A stretch of DNA of 64,000 nt from Mammaliicoccus sciuri (GTDB taxonomy: Bacteria; Bacillota; Bacilli; Staphylococcales; Staphylococcaceae): assembly GCF_025561425.1 (NCBI RefSeq), contig NZ_CP094824.1:2790001-2854000 (forward strand), given 5' to 3'. Shown here one piece after another: positions 53,582 through 62,720 of this stretch. The translations under genes and the position numbers were made by a program. The notes beneath the pieces are model-generated. The model saw nothing but the letters and a program-made list of their open reading frames with translations, searched no databases and was not told where the DNA came from. Numbering within the stretch: the first letter of the stretch is position 1; each line of letters starts with the position of its first letter.

Positions 53582-54544
53582 TTATTGATTGTTGTTGATA
53601 TAAGAATCTGGATTAACTGAATATTCATTACCTACGCCACCTTGCATACGTTGGAAATGTAAATGTGGTGCCGTTGAATTACCAGTATTACCTGATTGTC
53701 CAATTTGTTGACCTGCTTTCACTTCGTCACCTTTATTTACATTTAATTTATTCATATGCATGTACCATTGATAATAATCACTATTTTTCTCTTTTATTGT
53801 TACTTGGTTACCACCACCGTAGTTACTCCAACCACTTTGAATCACAGTTCCATCTGCTAAAGCGTATACAGGGGTATTTTCTTCCATAGCATAATCTACA
53901 CCGTAATGTGCACCTCCGCCGTGATATTGACCATATTCTTGTAACTTTTTATTTTTAGTAAGCCAATTTGATGAAGCTTCTGCATTACCTTTCGCTTCCT
54001 TAGTGCTAGTTGCATCGTTGTTATGAGTAGATTGTTCTTTAGAAGCAGTATTGTTATATTGAGCTGTTTCTTGATTATCATTTGTTTCATTAGAAGTCGC
54101 TACATGTCCATTACTTCCTGTTTCATTATGCTTAGCTGTTTGATTATCATTTGCTATCGTTTCTTTATTTGTTTCAGATGTTTGATTCTCTTCTCCATTA
54201 TTTACTTGATAACCTTTATCCTTAATTGATTGATTTGATTGAGATGGTGAATAATCATTATCATCTTTTTCAAAATAGTAATAATGCGTAACACCATTTT
54301 GATCTACTTCATACGATTTATATTCTTTATGTTCAAACATAGATTGATTCCAATTGCCATCTAATGTGTGATGATAATTCCCTTTACTATCTATTGTGTA
54401 ATAAACATCATTTTCAATTCCCGTATGGTTGTGAGTATTTTGCGTAGATACACTACTTTGTTCTTCAGCTTGTGCGTCTTGTTGAGCAATACTCATAGTT
54501 AGAATTCCAATAGTCGCTATTGAAGTTGTTAGTATTTTTTTCAT
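53582..54544 (-). CDS. lytM: LytM-like glycyl-glycine endopeptidase (M23)
   Basis: A secreted 320-aa peptidase that cuts pentaglycine cross-bridges. The signal peptide is residues 1-27 (cleavage near AQA-EE). A propeptide region resembles S. aureus LytM ([20 protein letters not shown]). A low-complexity linker rich in Asn, Thr, Ser and Glu covers about 95-195. The M23 domain has HxxxD in [10 protein letters not shown] and HxH in APHLHFQRM, the zinc ligands. The linker sequence differs from S. aureus. Intact. Confidence 0.92.
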   Translation of the reverse strand: MKKILTTSIATIGILTMSIAQQDAQAEEQSSVSTQNTHNHTGIENDVYYTIDSKGNYHHTLDGNWNQSMFEHKEYKSYEVDQNGVTHYYYFEKDDNDYSPSQSNQSIKDKGYQVNNGEENQTSETNKETIANDNQTAKHNETGSNGHVATSNETNDNQETAQYNNTASKEQSTHNNDATSTKEAKGNAEASSNWLTKNKKLQEYGQYHGGGAHYGVDYAMEENTPVYALADGTVIQSGWSNYGGGNQVTIKEKNSDYYQWYMHMNKLNVNKGDEVKAGQQIGQSGNTGNSTAPHLHFQRMQGGVGNEYSVNPDSYINNNQ

Positions 54545-54962
54545 TTTAATAAACCTTCCTTTTCTTAAACTATAGAACTCAATCTATCACGTGCTTAAAT
54601 GAAAATAAATACTTGTAATCGATTTGTGTATAGTAAATAAAAAGTTGTAATATTTTCAAAATAATATTACTGATTTCTGAATTTTTGATATTAGTATCAT
54701 TCCTTATTACACATAGGATGTATACATTTAATGGGCTATTTTCAAAAAAATTCATTACAAGTTAAGAATCTAATAACTTTCAAAAGATACCTAAAGGGAC
54801 ATTCTTATTACTCATAAAATTAGATGTTGAATTAACTAGCATTTAAATAATAAATATAGAGGCAAGGATATTAGATGATATCCTCGCCTCTATATTTATG
54901 ATCGATTTAATTTTTACACCATCCAATTTAAATACTCTTAAGTACTGTATATAATAGTAATA
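54545..54962. other. Gene-free intergenic stretch with one hairpin
   Basis: No convincing frame is present. On the minus strand ATAGAGGCGAGGATAT pairs with a complementary arm at about 54858-54895, a likely terminator for the remnant at 54963. The rest is A/T-rich and probably holds the lytM promoter. Confidence 0.6.
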
Positions 54963-55390
54963 TTAATATGCCGACACATAATTTACTAAGTGCTTTTGAA
55001 CTATTTCTTCCCAACCATCGTCCATAATACTTTGTACTACAGAATGAGGTTGCCCAAATTTTGTTTTTTTATTTTCATTCCATCCAGAATGAATCAATGT
55101 AAATTCAGTTGTGTGCTGATCAATGTCTTTCAATTTGAAGGTAAGATTCCAATCTTTCCCCCAATCAAAACTAACTATACTTTTTGGTTCAATTTTAGTT
55201 ACTTTACATGGAGAATCACCAAAATTACCAGCTTGTAATGTGAAATCTTTCCCTTCTTCTGCTACAAAGTCATTTGGCATCCACCAACCAGCAATACCTT
55301 CAGATGTTGCAATAGCATCCCAGACTTTATCTTTACTTTCATTTAAAATTACGCTTTTTTAATTTCTTTTAACTCAGAGTTATTAGACAT
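54963..55390 (-). pseudogene. SRPBCC/AHSA1-family protein, frameshifted
   Basis: The ATG at 55390 follows GGAGG and encodes MSNNSELKEIKKA before a stop. Adding one base to the A-run near 55356 restores VILNESKDKVWDAIATSEGI and then GWWMPNDFVAEEGKDFTLQ to the stop at 54963. The fold is the START-like ligand-binding domain of AHSA1 proteins (about 142 aa). Inactive as written. Confidence 0.83.
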
Positions 55391-55408
55391 ATAAGTTCCT
55401 CCATTATT

Positions 55409-55700
55409 TCATTTTTTACTTATACCATGTGCAACACGAATACCACTAAATATACAACCACCTAAAAAAGTACCTTCTAAAGATCGATATCCATGTACGC
55501 CACCACCAAAACCTGGTGCTTCTCCAGCAGCGTATAGCCCTTCAATTAATTGATTATCTTGGTTAAATGCTTGTCCATCTAGGTTGGTTTGAATACCCCC
55601 TAATGTTTTTCGACTAATTAAATGAAGTTTAACAGCAATTAATTTATTATTACTTAGTAATTTATGTGGTTTTGCAGTTCTAATAAATTTATCTCCTAAA
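55409..55700 (-). pseudogene. C-terminal remnant of an FAD-binding dehydrogenase
   Basis: About 96 codons ending in a stop at 55409, with RKTLGGIQTNLDGQAFN, GLYAAGEAPGFGGGVHGY and LEGTFLGGCIFSGI. These are typical of the C-terminus of KstD/fumarate-reductase-like flavoproteins of about 550 residues. The 5' part is absent, and homology stops near 55700, right before the RadC-like gene. This marks a junction with inserted DNA. Confidence 0.82.
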
Positions 55701-55705
55701 AACTA

Positions 55706-56149
55706 ATGCATAAAAAGAAAATCAATATCGTATCAATACAAATGGTTAAAGAGAAGGTTATGTGGTACCCAGAACGAAAGGTATCATCACCAGAAAATGC
55801 TGCTAAGATTATGCGAGAATTTGTAGGTCCCTCTGACAGAGAAGTATTTGTTCTCCTTTCACTAAACACTAAAAATGAACCAACTCACATCGAAAAAGTA
55901 TCAGTAGGTTCGCTCAATGCTTCCATCATACATCCAAGAGAAGTATTCAAATCAGCTATACTATCAAATGCCGCTAACATCATACTGGGACACAATCATC
56001 CAAGTGGTCATCCTCAACCATCATATGAAGATATCGAAGCTACAAAACGTCTATATGAAGTAGGTAAATTGATTGGAATAGATGTCCTCAATCATATCAT
56101 CTTTACAGATGATTCATTCATTTCACTAAAAGAAAGTGGTCATCTCTAA
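55706..56149 (+). CDS. Stand-alone RadC/JAB-domain protein
   Basis: A 147-aa protein with only the RadC-type JAMM domain. The metal motif is LGHNHPSGHPQPSYED (HxHPSG...D), and the glutamate is in LLSLNTKNEPTHIEKVSVG. Chromosomal RadC has an added helix-hairpin-helix domain; this short form is typical of plasmids, integrative elements and prophages. Its function is unsettled. No ribosome site is obvious, so the true start may be a later Met. It starts at the junction that cuts the FAD gene. Confidence 0.8.
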   Translation: MHKKKINIVSIQMVKEKVMWYPERKVSSPENAAKIMREFVGPSDREVFVLLSLNTKNEPTHIEKVSVGSLNASIIHPREVFKSAILSNAANIILGHNHPSGHPQPSYEDIEATKRLYEVGKLIGIDVLNHIIFTDDSFISLKESGHL

Positions 56150-56182
56150 AGGTTAGACATTATGTGTCTGACCTTTATTTTT
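56147..56182 (+). terminator. Terminator after the RadC-like gene
   Basis: AAAGGTTAGACA and TGTCTGACCTTT pair with one mismatch around a 5-nt loop and are followed by ATTTTT on the plus strand. Confidence 0.82.
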
Positions 56183-56292
56183 CCTACGATTTGTCAACTA
56201 CTACGTAGTAAAAAATATTTAAAATTGGCATCACTAAATAAGCCTTTATTATTTAATAATTTTTTCAATATGTTATGATTTAGATGAATATA

Positions 56293-57504
56293 TTATCCGT
56301 GTGGAGACAAGTGATAATCATATTCTTTATTATTTATTACGAGATAATGAATGGTTTTAAGTAGTTTGTTAATGCAAGCTACTGATGCAGTCTTGTGGCC
56401 TTTGCCATTAGGCTGCTTTTTTAATTTGTAATAATAGTCGATAATATGATTTTTAAATAACCTTTGACCCAACAGAAAATTTTTAATGATTAAGTAAAAT
56501 AATGATCTAGCATGTTTGTTTCCACGTTTGTTTATTTTATCTTTAAAATGCGTTTTACCAGACTGATATCTTTTTATATCAATACCTATATATGCATTCA
56601 ATTGCTTATGAGAATCAAAGGATTTGATATCACCTAATTCGCCAATAATCATTATGGCAGTTAAATCACCAATGCCAGGAATAGATTTAATTATTTTAAA
56701 TTCTTCAAATTCTTCAGCTAACATTAATAATCTTTGTTTTATAGAAGCATGCCGTTTCATTAGGCTTAATAAATCTTCAATCACATAAACTAATTTATCT
56801 GTTAAAAATGAATCTTTAGAAACAGAAGGATAACTGACCATAGAGAACTCTACGAGTTTATTTGCATATTGTGCTTTCTTTTTCTCTGATAGATTTTTTT
56901 CTGTACAACTATTAATTATCTTTTTTAGTTCTTCTATATCATTAGAATCAACAAAGTCCGGATGTGGGAACTTACTAGCTACTTGTAAAGCCAATTTTGA
57001 ATATCTGTCCTTAAATAGGTTTTGTAATTCTGGAAAAGTCATATCTAGTAACTGAATCAATTGGTTTTTTAAGTAATTTTGTTGATTGTTAATTTCTTCA
57101 TAGTATCTTGTCAGCTCTCTAATTTTTACATACTTTTCTTCCAATAAATTTCTAGAAGGTTTTTTGTTTATATTTTTAGCTAAAACAGCAAGTTTATGTG
57201 CATCAGATTTATCTGTTTTCCAGTTTCTTAAAGAATTAGTTAGTAATTTTGCCTCTAGAGGGTTAATTACACAAAACGAAATCTTATTAACGGTACAAAA
57301 TTTCTCCAATACTTTTGAATATATACCAGTAGCTTCAAACAAGAAATATACTCCTGAGAAATTCTTTATATATTTCTTTAGTGAATCAAAACCATTATTA
57401 TCATGGGTAATTTCAAATTCTTTAACAAATTCATTGTTTGAATAATGTGCAATAAAACTCTTTCCTTTTCCAACATCTATTCCAAAATATTCGATAAAAA
57501 CCAC
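56293..57504 (-). CDS. IS110-family transposase
   Basis: A 403-aa DEDD transposase. The N-terminal RuvC-like domain begins FGIDVGKGKSFIAHY, with YFLFEATGIYSKV and NWKTDKSDAHKLAVLA. The C-terminal domain has IPGIGDLTAIMIIGELGDI and AYIGIDIKRYQSGK with the serine-containing region NKRGNKHARSLFYL. IS110 elements lack terminal repeats, so the ends are not defined, and a guiding bridge RNA may lie in the flanking DNA. Start is GTG at 57504. Confidence 0.92.
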   Translation of the reverse strand: MVFIEYFGIDVGKGKSFIAHYSNNEFVKEFEITHDNNGFDSLKKYIKNFSGVYFLFEATGIYSKVLEKFCTVNKISFCVINPLEAKLLTNSLRNWKTDKSDAHKLAVLAKNINKKPSRNLLEEKYVKIRELTRYYEEINNQQNYLKNQLIQLLDMTFPELQNLFKDRYSKLALQVASKFPHPDFVDSNDIEELKKIINSCTEKNLSEKKKAQYANKLVEFSMVSYPSVSKDSFLTDKLVYVIEDLLSLMKRHASIKQRLLMLAEEFEEFKIIKSIPGIGDLTAIMIIGELGDIKSFDSHKQLNAYIGIDIKRYQSGKTHFKDKINKRGNKHARSLFYLIIKNFLLGQRLFKNHIIDYYYKLKKQPNGKGHKTASVACINKLLKTIHYLVINNKEYDYHLSPHG

Positions 57505-57939
57505 TCCTAATCTTCTAATTTAAGAAGTTTTAACTTCACTGAACCTTACTTAGTTCATTTTCCTGTACACGATCTCAGTGGACCCAACATACTAAAATCG
57601 AATTCATAAGGAGAGTGAAGTTCTCCAGTTTTTATTACGGATTCTTTGACCCTAAAATCTATTCGGAGTACTTCTCTCTTCTACTATTTCATATTCTTAA
57701 AATAACTACCAACGGTAAGATAAAGAATATAAAAAAGTAGCGAAGCTCATCTACCGTCGTAGATTACTTCGCTACTAATCTTAGTATGTTTTTATTGACG
57801 ATTTGTCACATCCATATATAAACAAACAGATTTTTCATCATCCCATATATATGTAAAAACTATACAAAATTTTTAGAGAGTGACATGAGGTGTCTAATCA
57901 TTTTTATAAAATATAGATACAGCGATAAGGAGTGGATTG
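57505..57939. other. Gap between IS110 and the WYL operon
   Basis: No gene seen. It contains a hairpin at about 57735-57776 (AAGTAGCGAAG with CTTCGCTACT) that looks like a terminator. The stretch just upstream of the IS110 gene is where a bridge RNA would be expected. The A/T-rich region 57850-57930 should hold the promoter of the WYL operon. Confidence 0.55.
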
Positions 57940-58854
57940 ATGAACAAAGCACAACGTCTTCTAACGATCTATACTCGTCTTCTTAATAATCAAGGAGTTA
58001 ACAAGATGAATCTAGCTGATGAGTTAGAAGTCGATGAAAGTACAATACAACGAGATATAGACGATATTAGAAACTATCTATTCGATAATGAAGAGCACCA
58101 ACAAAGAATGGAAGTTACGTATCAACATAAATCGAATGAGTATCGACTAGTAAGAAAAGAATCCGTACTCGATAGCAGCACCTTCTCTTTACTTATAACG
58201 CATCTACAAGGTCATTCAACAGTCATTACGCAAGATATATACGAACTATTAAAGCAAATCATCTACAAGTTCTATAACCATGACGGAAAGTACTTATTAG
58301 AACAGCTGAAGAAATTCACAGTGATAAATGACGTTCCAACCAGTACGGTCTCTAAACTCCAGGTTGCAATAAAGTACCAAAATAAGATTAGCTTCCTTTA
58401 TGAAGGAGAAAGAATTACTGGTATACCTGTCAATATAACAAGTAATCATAGTCAGTACATGTTGTGGCTAAAGAAAAGAACTTTGAAATTTTCTATAAGA
58501 GATATTAAAGATTTACAGATTATAGGCACAGAACACCTTCCCAACGAAAAAGTCGTACTGAAGATGACAAAAGATGTTTGGCATATTCTTAGGCACCAGT
58601 ATAAAGTCGATACAATAGAAACCTTTTCTGATGATCAAATCACTGTAACATTCGACATGAATTATCCTGAAGTAATGAATGTTTGTATACTCTATAGTCC
58701 TCATATCATGTTAATCTCACCTTCTTATATGTATCAACCCTTAGTCAATTTCATATTGGCAATAAACGCTGTATATATGAACCAACAGATACAAATCAAT
58801 AATGAAAGTAAGGAGATTGACAATGAAGATAAAGAACAAAGAGGAATTAAATAA
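57940..58854 (+). CDS. HTH–WYL domain transcriptional regulator
   Basis: A 304-aa regulator. The N-terminal DeoR-like winged helix contains NKMNLADELEVDESTIQRDIDDIRNYL. The WYL domain spans about residues 130-205 (IKYQNKISFLYEGE, then MLWLKKRTLKFSIRDIKDL), and a C-terminal WCX-like region follows. AAGGAG is 7 nt before the ATG; an in-frame TTG lies 3 nt upstream. WYL regulators often control defence operons by sensing nucleic acids or nucleotides. It heads a run of seven genes and overlaps the next by 32 nt. Confidence 0.86.
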   Translation: MNKAQRLLTIYTRLLNNQGVNKMNLADELEVDESTIQRDIDDIRNYLFDNEEHQQRMEVTYQHKSNEYRLVRKESVLDSSTFSLLITHLQGHSTVITQDIYELLKQIIYKFYNHDGKYLLEQLKKFTVINDVPTSTVSKLQVAIKYQNKISFLYEGERITGIPVNITSNHSQYMLWLKKRTLKFSIRDIKDLQIIGTEHLPNEKVVLKMTKDVWHILRHQYKVDTIETFSDDQITVTFDMNYPEVMNVCILYSPHIMLISPSYMYQPLVNFILAINAVYMNQQIQINNESKEIDNEDKEQRGIK

Positions 58855-59296
58855 AGCAAAGAAAGCCGCTATGAAGATTGTTAAACAACGTTCTACAGCA
58901 AGTGGAGCAATTGCGGCTATTCCTGTTCCAGGAGTAGATTTAGCTGCAGATGTCGGTTTAATCATGGAAGTAGTCAATAAGGTAAATAGAAAGTTCGGCT
59001 TATCACACGAAGAAATCGAGGAACTAGATGCCGATGAGAAACAAAAAGTACTTGTGATTGTCACTTCAATCGGTAATCAATTTGTAGGTAAAGTACTTAC
59101 AAAGGAACTTGTAACTCGTACTCTAAAAAAGATTGGGATTAAGAAAGTCACACAGAAACAAGTAGCAAAATATATCCCTTTTGCAGGAGCTGCTATTTCT
59201 GGTGGTATCAGTTATGCCGCTATGTATTCGTTAGGCAAAAATCATGTAGAAGAATGTTACGAGATATGTCTCCAATTGCTAGAAGAAAAACAATAA
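58823..59296 (+). CDS. DUF697-like small membrane-associated protein
   Basis: A 157-aa protein starting at ATG 58823, after AAGGAG (a start at 58802 is less likely). A hydrophobic hairpin-like segment GAIAAIPVPGVDLAADVGLI covers about residues 19-40, and a second (YIPFAGAAISGGISYAAMYS) about 112-135. The pattern recalls the DUF697/YcjF domain of bacterial dynamin- or IRG-like GTPases, but no GTPase domain is present. Its start lies within the WYL gene, so the two are coupled. Confidence 0.65.
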   Translation: MKIKNKEELNKAKKAAMKIVKQRSTASGAIAAIPVPGVDLAADVGLIMEVVNKVNRKFGLSHEEIEELDADEKQKVLVIVTSIGNQFVGKVLTKELVTRTLKKIGIKKVTQKQVAKYIPFAGAAISGGISYAAMYSLGKNHVEECYEICLQLLEEKQ

Positions 59297-59319
59297 CTAA
59301 TGGAGGATGCTAAATAAAT

Positions 59320-59511
59320 ATGATTAATATCATAAAAACAATAGCAAGAATCCCATTTTTAAAACAAATAAAAGATAAACCTCTTAGAGATGACGTGATT
59401 ATTATCGGAAATGATTATAAAAATTTATCAGACCAAAAACTTATGGATATGTATAAATATCATAAAAACAATGAAAATTTTCGAGAATATATCCGTATAA
59501 AAAAACAATAG
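59320..59511 (+). CDS. Hypothetical protein, 63 aa
   Basis: A charged, lysine- and asparagine-rich small protein beginning MINIIKTIARIPFLKQIKD with no membrane span. GGAGG is 13 nt upstream, a long spacing. I do not recognise it. It is retained because it is co-directional and closely packed in the WYL operon, 23 nt after the preceding stop. Confidence 0.5.
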   Translation: MINIIKTIARIPFLKQIKDKPLRDDVIIIGNDYKNLSDQKLMDMYKYHKNNENFREYIRIKKQ

Positions 59512-59557
59512 AAGATAGAGGATACTCAATTAATGAAGAATAATGGAGGAAAATATT

Positions 59558-59842
59558 ATGAGTGAACTGTTAAATAAAGCTGGCTCAATAGCTGGAAAAG
59601 TCGCACGTGGTGTAGGAATGGCAGTTGTAGGTTTAGGCGTAGGTATATTTCAGGAAGGTAAGAATGCAGTAAATAAGCGTCTAAAAGAGATTGAAAAATT
59701 TGAAGGAGAACTTAAACACAAGACTGACTCATCATTACAAAGTGAATATAGAAGTGCTCAAGGTGCTAAAAAAGTTGCGATTAGAAACTTATTAAAAGGG
59801 CGAGGTTACAAATACGACGAAGACACAAAACGTTGGCACTAA
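59558..59842 (+). CDS. Hypothetical small protein with glycine-rich hydrophobic N-terminus
   Basis: A 94-aa protein starting at ATG 59558, 8 nt after GGAGG. Residues about 7-31 (SIAGKVARGVGMAVVGLGVG) form an amphipathic or membrane-active glycine-rich segment. The second half is charged and ends with LLKGRGYKYDEDTKRWH. No known function. The pattern of a hydrophobic head and a soluble tail recurs in the operon. Confidence 0.65.
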   Translation: MSELLNKAGSIAGKVARGVGMAVVGLGVGIFQEGKNAVNKRLKEIEKFEGELKHKTDSSLQSEYRSAQGAKKVAIRNLLKGRGYKYDEDTKRWH

Positions 59843-59864
59843 AAGAAAGGGATATTAAAACATT

Positions 59865-60308
59865 ATGAAGAAACGAATACTAATCATCATCGGTATAATC
59901 ATCGCATTATTTTTAGCTTTTAAAATCGTGTTACCTAAGACTATTGCAATTAATCAATATGAACCTGTAAATATTCAAAATTTGCAGGTAAAAATTCAGA
60001 ATACAGGTAGTTATTACAATGTTGTTCAAGTCGAATTAGATATCTTACCTAATAAAAGTTCCGGTAAATTTAATCCTTATAAGGACTTTGCGATGGTAGC
60101 AGACGGAAAGAACTTAAAGTTACATGCACTTAACGATAAGAAGGCAATAGCCAAGAAATACAAAGTGACAGGCTATGCTGACAGTCGTTGGATAGTGGAA
60201 TATGAATACAATGAACGACCAACCGATTTAAAATTTCAAATTATCGACAGAAAGCTATTTGGAAATAAAGTGTATGAATACAACATGGAAACACATTACT
60301 TAAGGTAA
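59865..60308 (+). CDS. Hypothetical membrane-anchored protein, 147 aa
   Basis: One N-terminal membrane segment (ILIIIGIIIALFLAFKIVL) without a lipobox is followed by a domain predicted to be beta-rich and extracytoplasmic (VKIQNTGSYYNVVQVELDIL, YADSRWIVEYEYNERPTDL). GAAAGGGA lies upstream of the ATG. It may expose a sensing or scaffolding domain outside the membrane. Not recognised. Confidence 0.65.
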   Translation: MKKRILIIIGIIIALFLAFKIVLPKTIAINQYEPVNIQNLQVKIQNTGSYYNVVQVELDILPNKSSGKFNPYKDFAMVADGKNLKLHALNDKKAIAKKYKVTGYADSRWIVEYEYNERPTDLKFQIIDRKLFGNKVYEYNMETHYLR

Positions 60309-60322
60309 CAGGAGGAAACACA

Positions 60323-60664
60323 ATGGCAGATTATAAGAAGATTGCTAAGGATAAAATTCGTGAAGCTAAATTAGAAGAAAAAGCAAAAACATATTATGCA
60401 AAAGGAAAACAGTTATCACAGGATAAAGACTTGAAGAAGAATTCTGCTGAATATGGCAAAGGATTCATTAACGGACTAAAAAATATGGAAACTATCCCGG
60501 TGCTAGCATTAACATTCGTTATGATGTTATTACTATGGATACCGATGATGTACGGATCCATGACGATTTCTCTACTTACAGGTCAAGACGGTATGAGTAA
60601 TAAAGAAATGCGTGAACTAGACGGCAGATTACAAGAGCGCTATAACGATATGATAGGAGAATAA
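60323..60664 (+). CDS. Hypothetical membrane protein, 113 aa
   Basis: A charged N-terminal half likely helical (IREAKLEEKAKTYYAKGKQL), one or two membrane segments at about 55-82 (IPVLALTFVMMLLLWIPMMYG), and a charged C-terminal tail. AGGAGG precedes the ATG. It ends 2 nt before the next start. No family recognised. Confidence 0.65.
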   Translation: MADYKKIAKDKIREAKLEEKAKTYYAKGKQLSQDKDLKKNSAEYGKGFINGLKNMETIPVLALTFVMMLLLWIPMMYGSMTISLLTGQDGMSNKEMRELDGRLQERYNDMIGE

Positions 60665-60666
60665 CA

Positions 60667-60858
60667 ATGACAGCATCTAAAATTATACAGTTACTATTAT
60701 TACAATTCCTTTGCGTATTCATCGTAATACAAATAGGATTGGTGATGGTTGGATTTTCACTCATAACCATCCTCTTCTGGTCATACTTACTGTTTGTGAT
60801 TATCTATGTTGGATTTTTAGCACCTCGCTGGAAGAAAAAAGACAAGGTTGTTAAATAA
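60667..60858 (+). CDS. Hypothetical two-span membrane peptide, 63 aa
   Basis: Nearly all hydrophobic, with two predicted spans (LLLLQFLCVFIVIQIGLVMV and LITILFWSYLLFVIIYVGFL) and a basic tail (RWKKKDKVVK). It follows the previous gene by 2 nt with AGGAG inside that gene. Last gene before a strong terminator. Could be a pore-forming or anchoring part of the unit. Confidence 0.65.
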   Translation: MTASKIIQLLLLQFLCVFIVIQIGLVMVGFSLITILFWSYLLFVIIYVGFLAPRWKKKDKVVK

Positions 60859-60860
60859 TA

Positions 60861-60902
60861 AATACGCTCATCTCTAATTGTAGAGATGAGCGTATTTTTT
60901 TC
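60861..60902 (+). terminator. Strong terminator of the WYL operon
   Basis: AATACGCTCATCTCTA (60861-60876) pairs perfectly over 16 bp with 60881-60896 around a 4-nt loop, followed by a long T-run. It closes the unit that began at 57940. Confidence 0.94.
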
Positions 60903-61017
60903 TTTTTTTAGTTTTTAACTATATGTAAATATTCTAAATTTACATGGATAATTTTACACAATACGTATATGTCATTATAAAATAATAATAACAAAATCAA
61001 TCATCAGGAGGCACTTT

Positions 61018-61404
61018 ATGATACTTGCCGATAGAATTAAAGACCTTATCTATATCGATTATAAAATCAACCAAGACCTAAGAGACTATGGCAGTTGTTA
61101 CATTGGAAAACAAGATATCAACGAGTTGCATAAAGCGTTAAAAGTCCTTAATGATAGCAATAGATTTCGTTTCATAGTGGGCTATAACGCTGACAATCCA
61201 GAAAATATTACCTACGAACGCTTCGATGAGAAGAAGACTGCTCGTGTGTCGCCTGAAGCGGTTATTAAGCAGTTACAAGATACCATCGATACTATTCAAC
61301 ATTTAGTCGATGAGGATAGACTTGCAATGATTATTAAAGATGGTAACTCCATATTAGTACAGTCAATTACATTAGATGAGTTCACAATAGACGTCATAAA
61401 ATAA
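61018..61404 (+). CDS. Hypothetical protein, 128 aa
   Basis: A soluble, acidic protein beginning MILADRIKDLIYIDYKINQD, preceded by CAGGAGG. A helical segment lies at about 80-98 (EAVIKQLQDTIDTIQHLVDE). It is outside the WYL operon terminator and has its own promoter region (60903-61017). Not recognised. It may be another accessory gene of the same acquired segment. Confidence 0.6.
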   Translation: MILADRIKDLIYIDYKINQDLRDYGSCYIGKQDINELHKALKVLNDSNRFRFIVGYNADNPENITYERFDEKKTARVSPEAVIKQLQDTIDTIQHLVDEDRLAMIIKDGNSILVQSITLDEFTIDVIK

Positions 61405-61534
61405 GTATTATATTTTTTTATATCTAATACTACAATTTCGTCAATACATAAACTGGATCTATATCAAGAATACGGACACAGTAAAAAGAGAATTCTACCG
61501 CGCTTCGCTTGCTTGCCTCGCGATTCATATTCTT

Positions 61535-62440
61535 TTAAAGGACCAAAATTATATGAATCGCGAGGATGTTTTTATGCATATTTTTCTCAAATTCAATTGG
61601 ACTCATATAATTTAGTGTCGAATGAATTCTTTTTGAGTTGTAAAAAGTAAGAATGTATTCCATAACACTGAACATTACTTCATCCCTTGTTTTGTAGTCA
61701 CAATGGTGAATTAATTTTTTTTGATAATACTATGAAATGATTCTATACACGCATTGTCATAACAGTTTCCTTTTCTACTCATGCTTGTTTGAATTCCTTT
61801 TTCTTTAAGTAATGTCTGATATTCTATAGAAGCATATTGACTTCCACGGTCTGAATGATGAATCAGTCCTTTTCTTGGTTCTTGTATTGTACATGCTTTT
61901 CTAAAGGCTGATAACACAAGATCTTTAGTCATTCTTGAAGACATTGACCATCCAATAATTCTTCGTGAAAATAAATCCATGACTGTTGCTAAGTATAGCC
62001 AACCTTCTCTCGTTTATATGTACGTTATATCTGCGACCCAAACACTTCCTAATCCGGATACTTTAAATGATTGGTTTAATATATTGGGATATACAGGAAG
62101 TTGATGTTTGGAATTTGTTGTAGCCTTATATTTCTTTTTTGTTATTGATTTAATACCTAATTCATTCATTATCCTACTGACTGTTCTTTGTGTGACCGTA
62201 CATCCTTTGCTTCTTAGTACTTGTGTAATTTTAGGACTACCATAACGTTTTTGACTTTGAATATAAATTTGATAAATATGTTTTTTCAATACATCATGTC
62301 TAATTGTACGTTTACTTGGTTTACGATTCTTCCAACCATAATAGCCACTTTTTGAAACACCTAACACTTCACACATCTTTATAACACGAAATTCATGTCG
62401 GTGTTCTTCAATAAACCTGTATATTACTTCTGGTCTTTGG
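61535..62440 (-). pseudogene. IS3-family OrfB transposase, nonsense and frameshift
   Basis: DDE integrase part of the OrfAB transposase, entered by -1 frameshifting near 62430. The frame passes MCEVLGVSKSGYYGWKNRK and VWVADITYI, then meets TAA at 62016-62014, resuming TREGWLYLATVMDLFSRRIIGW in the same frame. One base lost in the A-run near 61715 ends the frame after HSIIKKN; the next frame gives YNSKRIHSTLNYMSPIEFE to 61535. It cannot make an active enzyme. Confidence 0.87.
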
Positions 62441-62720
62441 CAAAGATGTGCATAGCCTTTTTTAATATCTTATTTTCTTCTTCTAGCTCTTTTAATCTTT
62501 TTTGTAGATCAACTTCAGACTGTTTCTTAGGGGTACGTCTACCACTACCAACAAATCCTTTTTCACCTTCTTTACGATAAACACTTAGCCATTTGGTTAA
62601 TGTTTGAATAGGGATGTCTAAATCTCTTGAAACTTCTGTTGCTTTTCTACCAGATTCTACTAACTGAATTGCTTCCATTTTAAAGCTATGATCATATTTT
62701 CTTTTAGACATAACGAACAC
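62424..62720 (-). CDS. IS3-family OrfA (HTH protein)
   Basis: A 98-aa DNA-binding protein. The helix-turn-helix is in KATEVSRDLDIPIQTLTKWL, followed by a leucine-zipper-like coil (LQKRLKELEEENKILKKAM) and ending FAKDQK. It appears intact, though its partner OrfB is not. Confidence 0.88.
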   Translation of the reverse strand: MFVMSKRKYDHSFKMEAIQLVESGRKATEVSRDLDIPIQTLTKWLSVYRKEGEKGFVGSGRRTPKKQSEVDLQKRLKELEEENKILKKAMHIFAKDQK

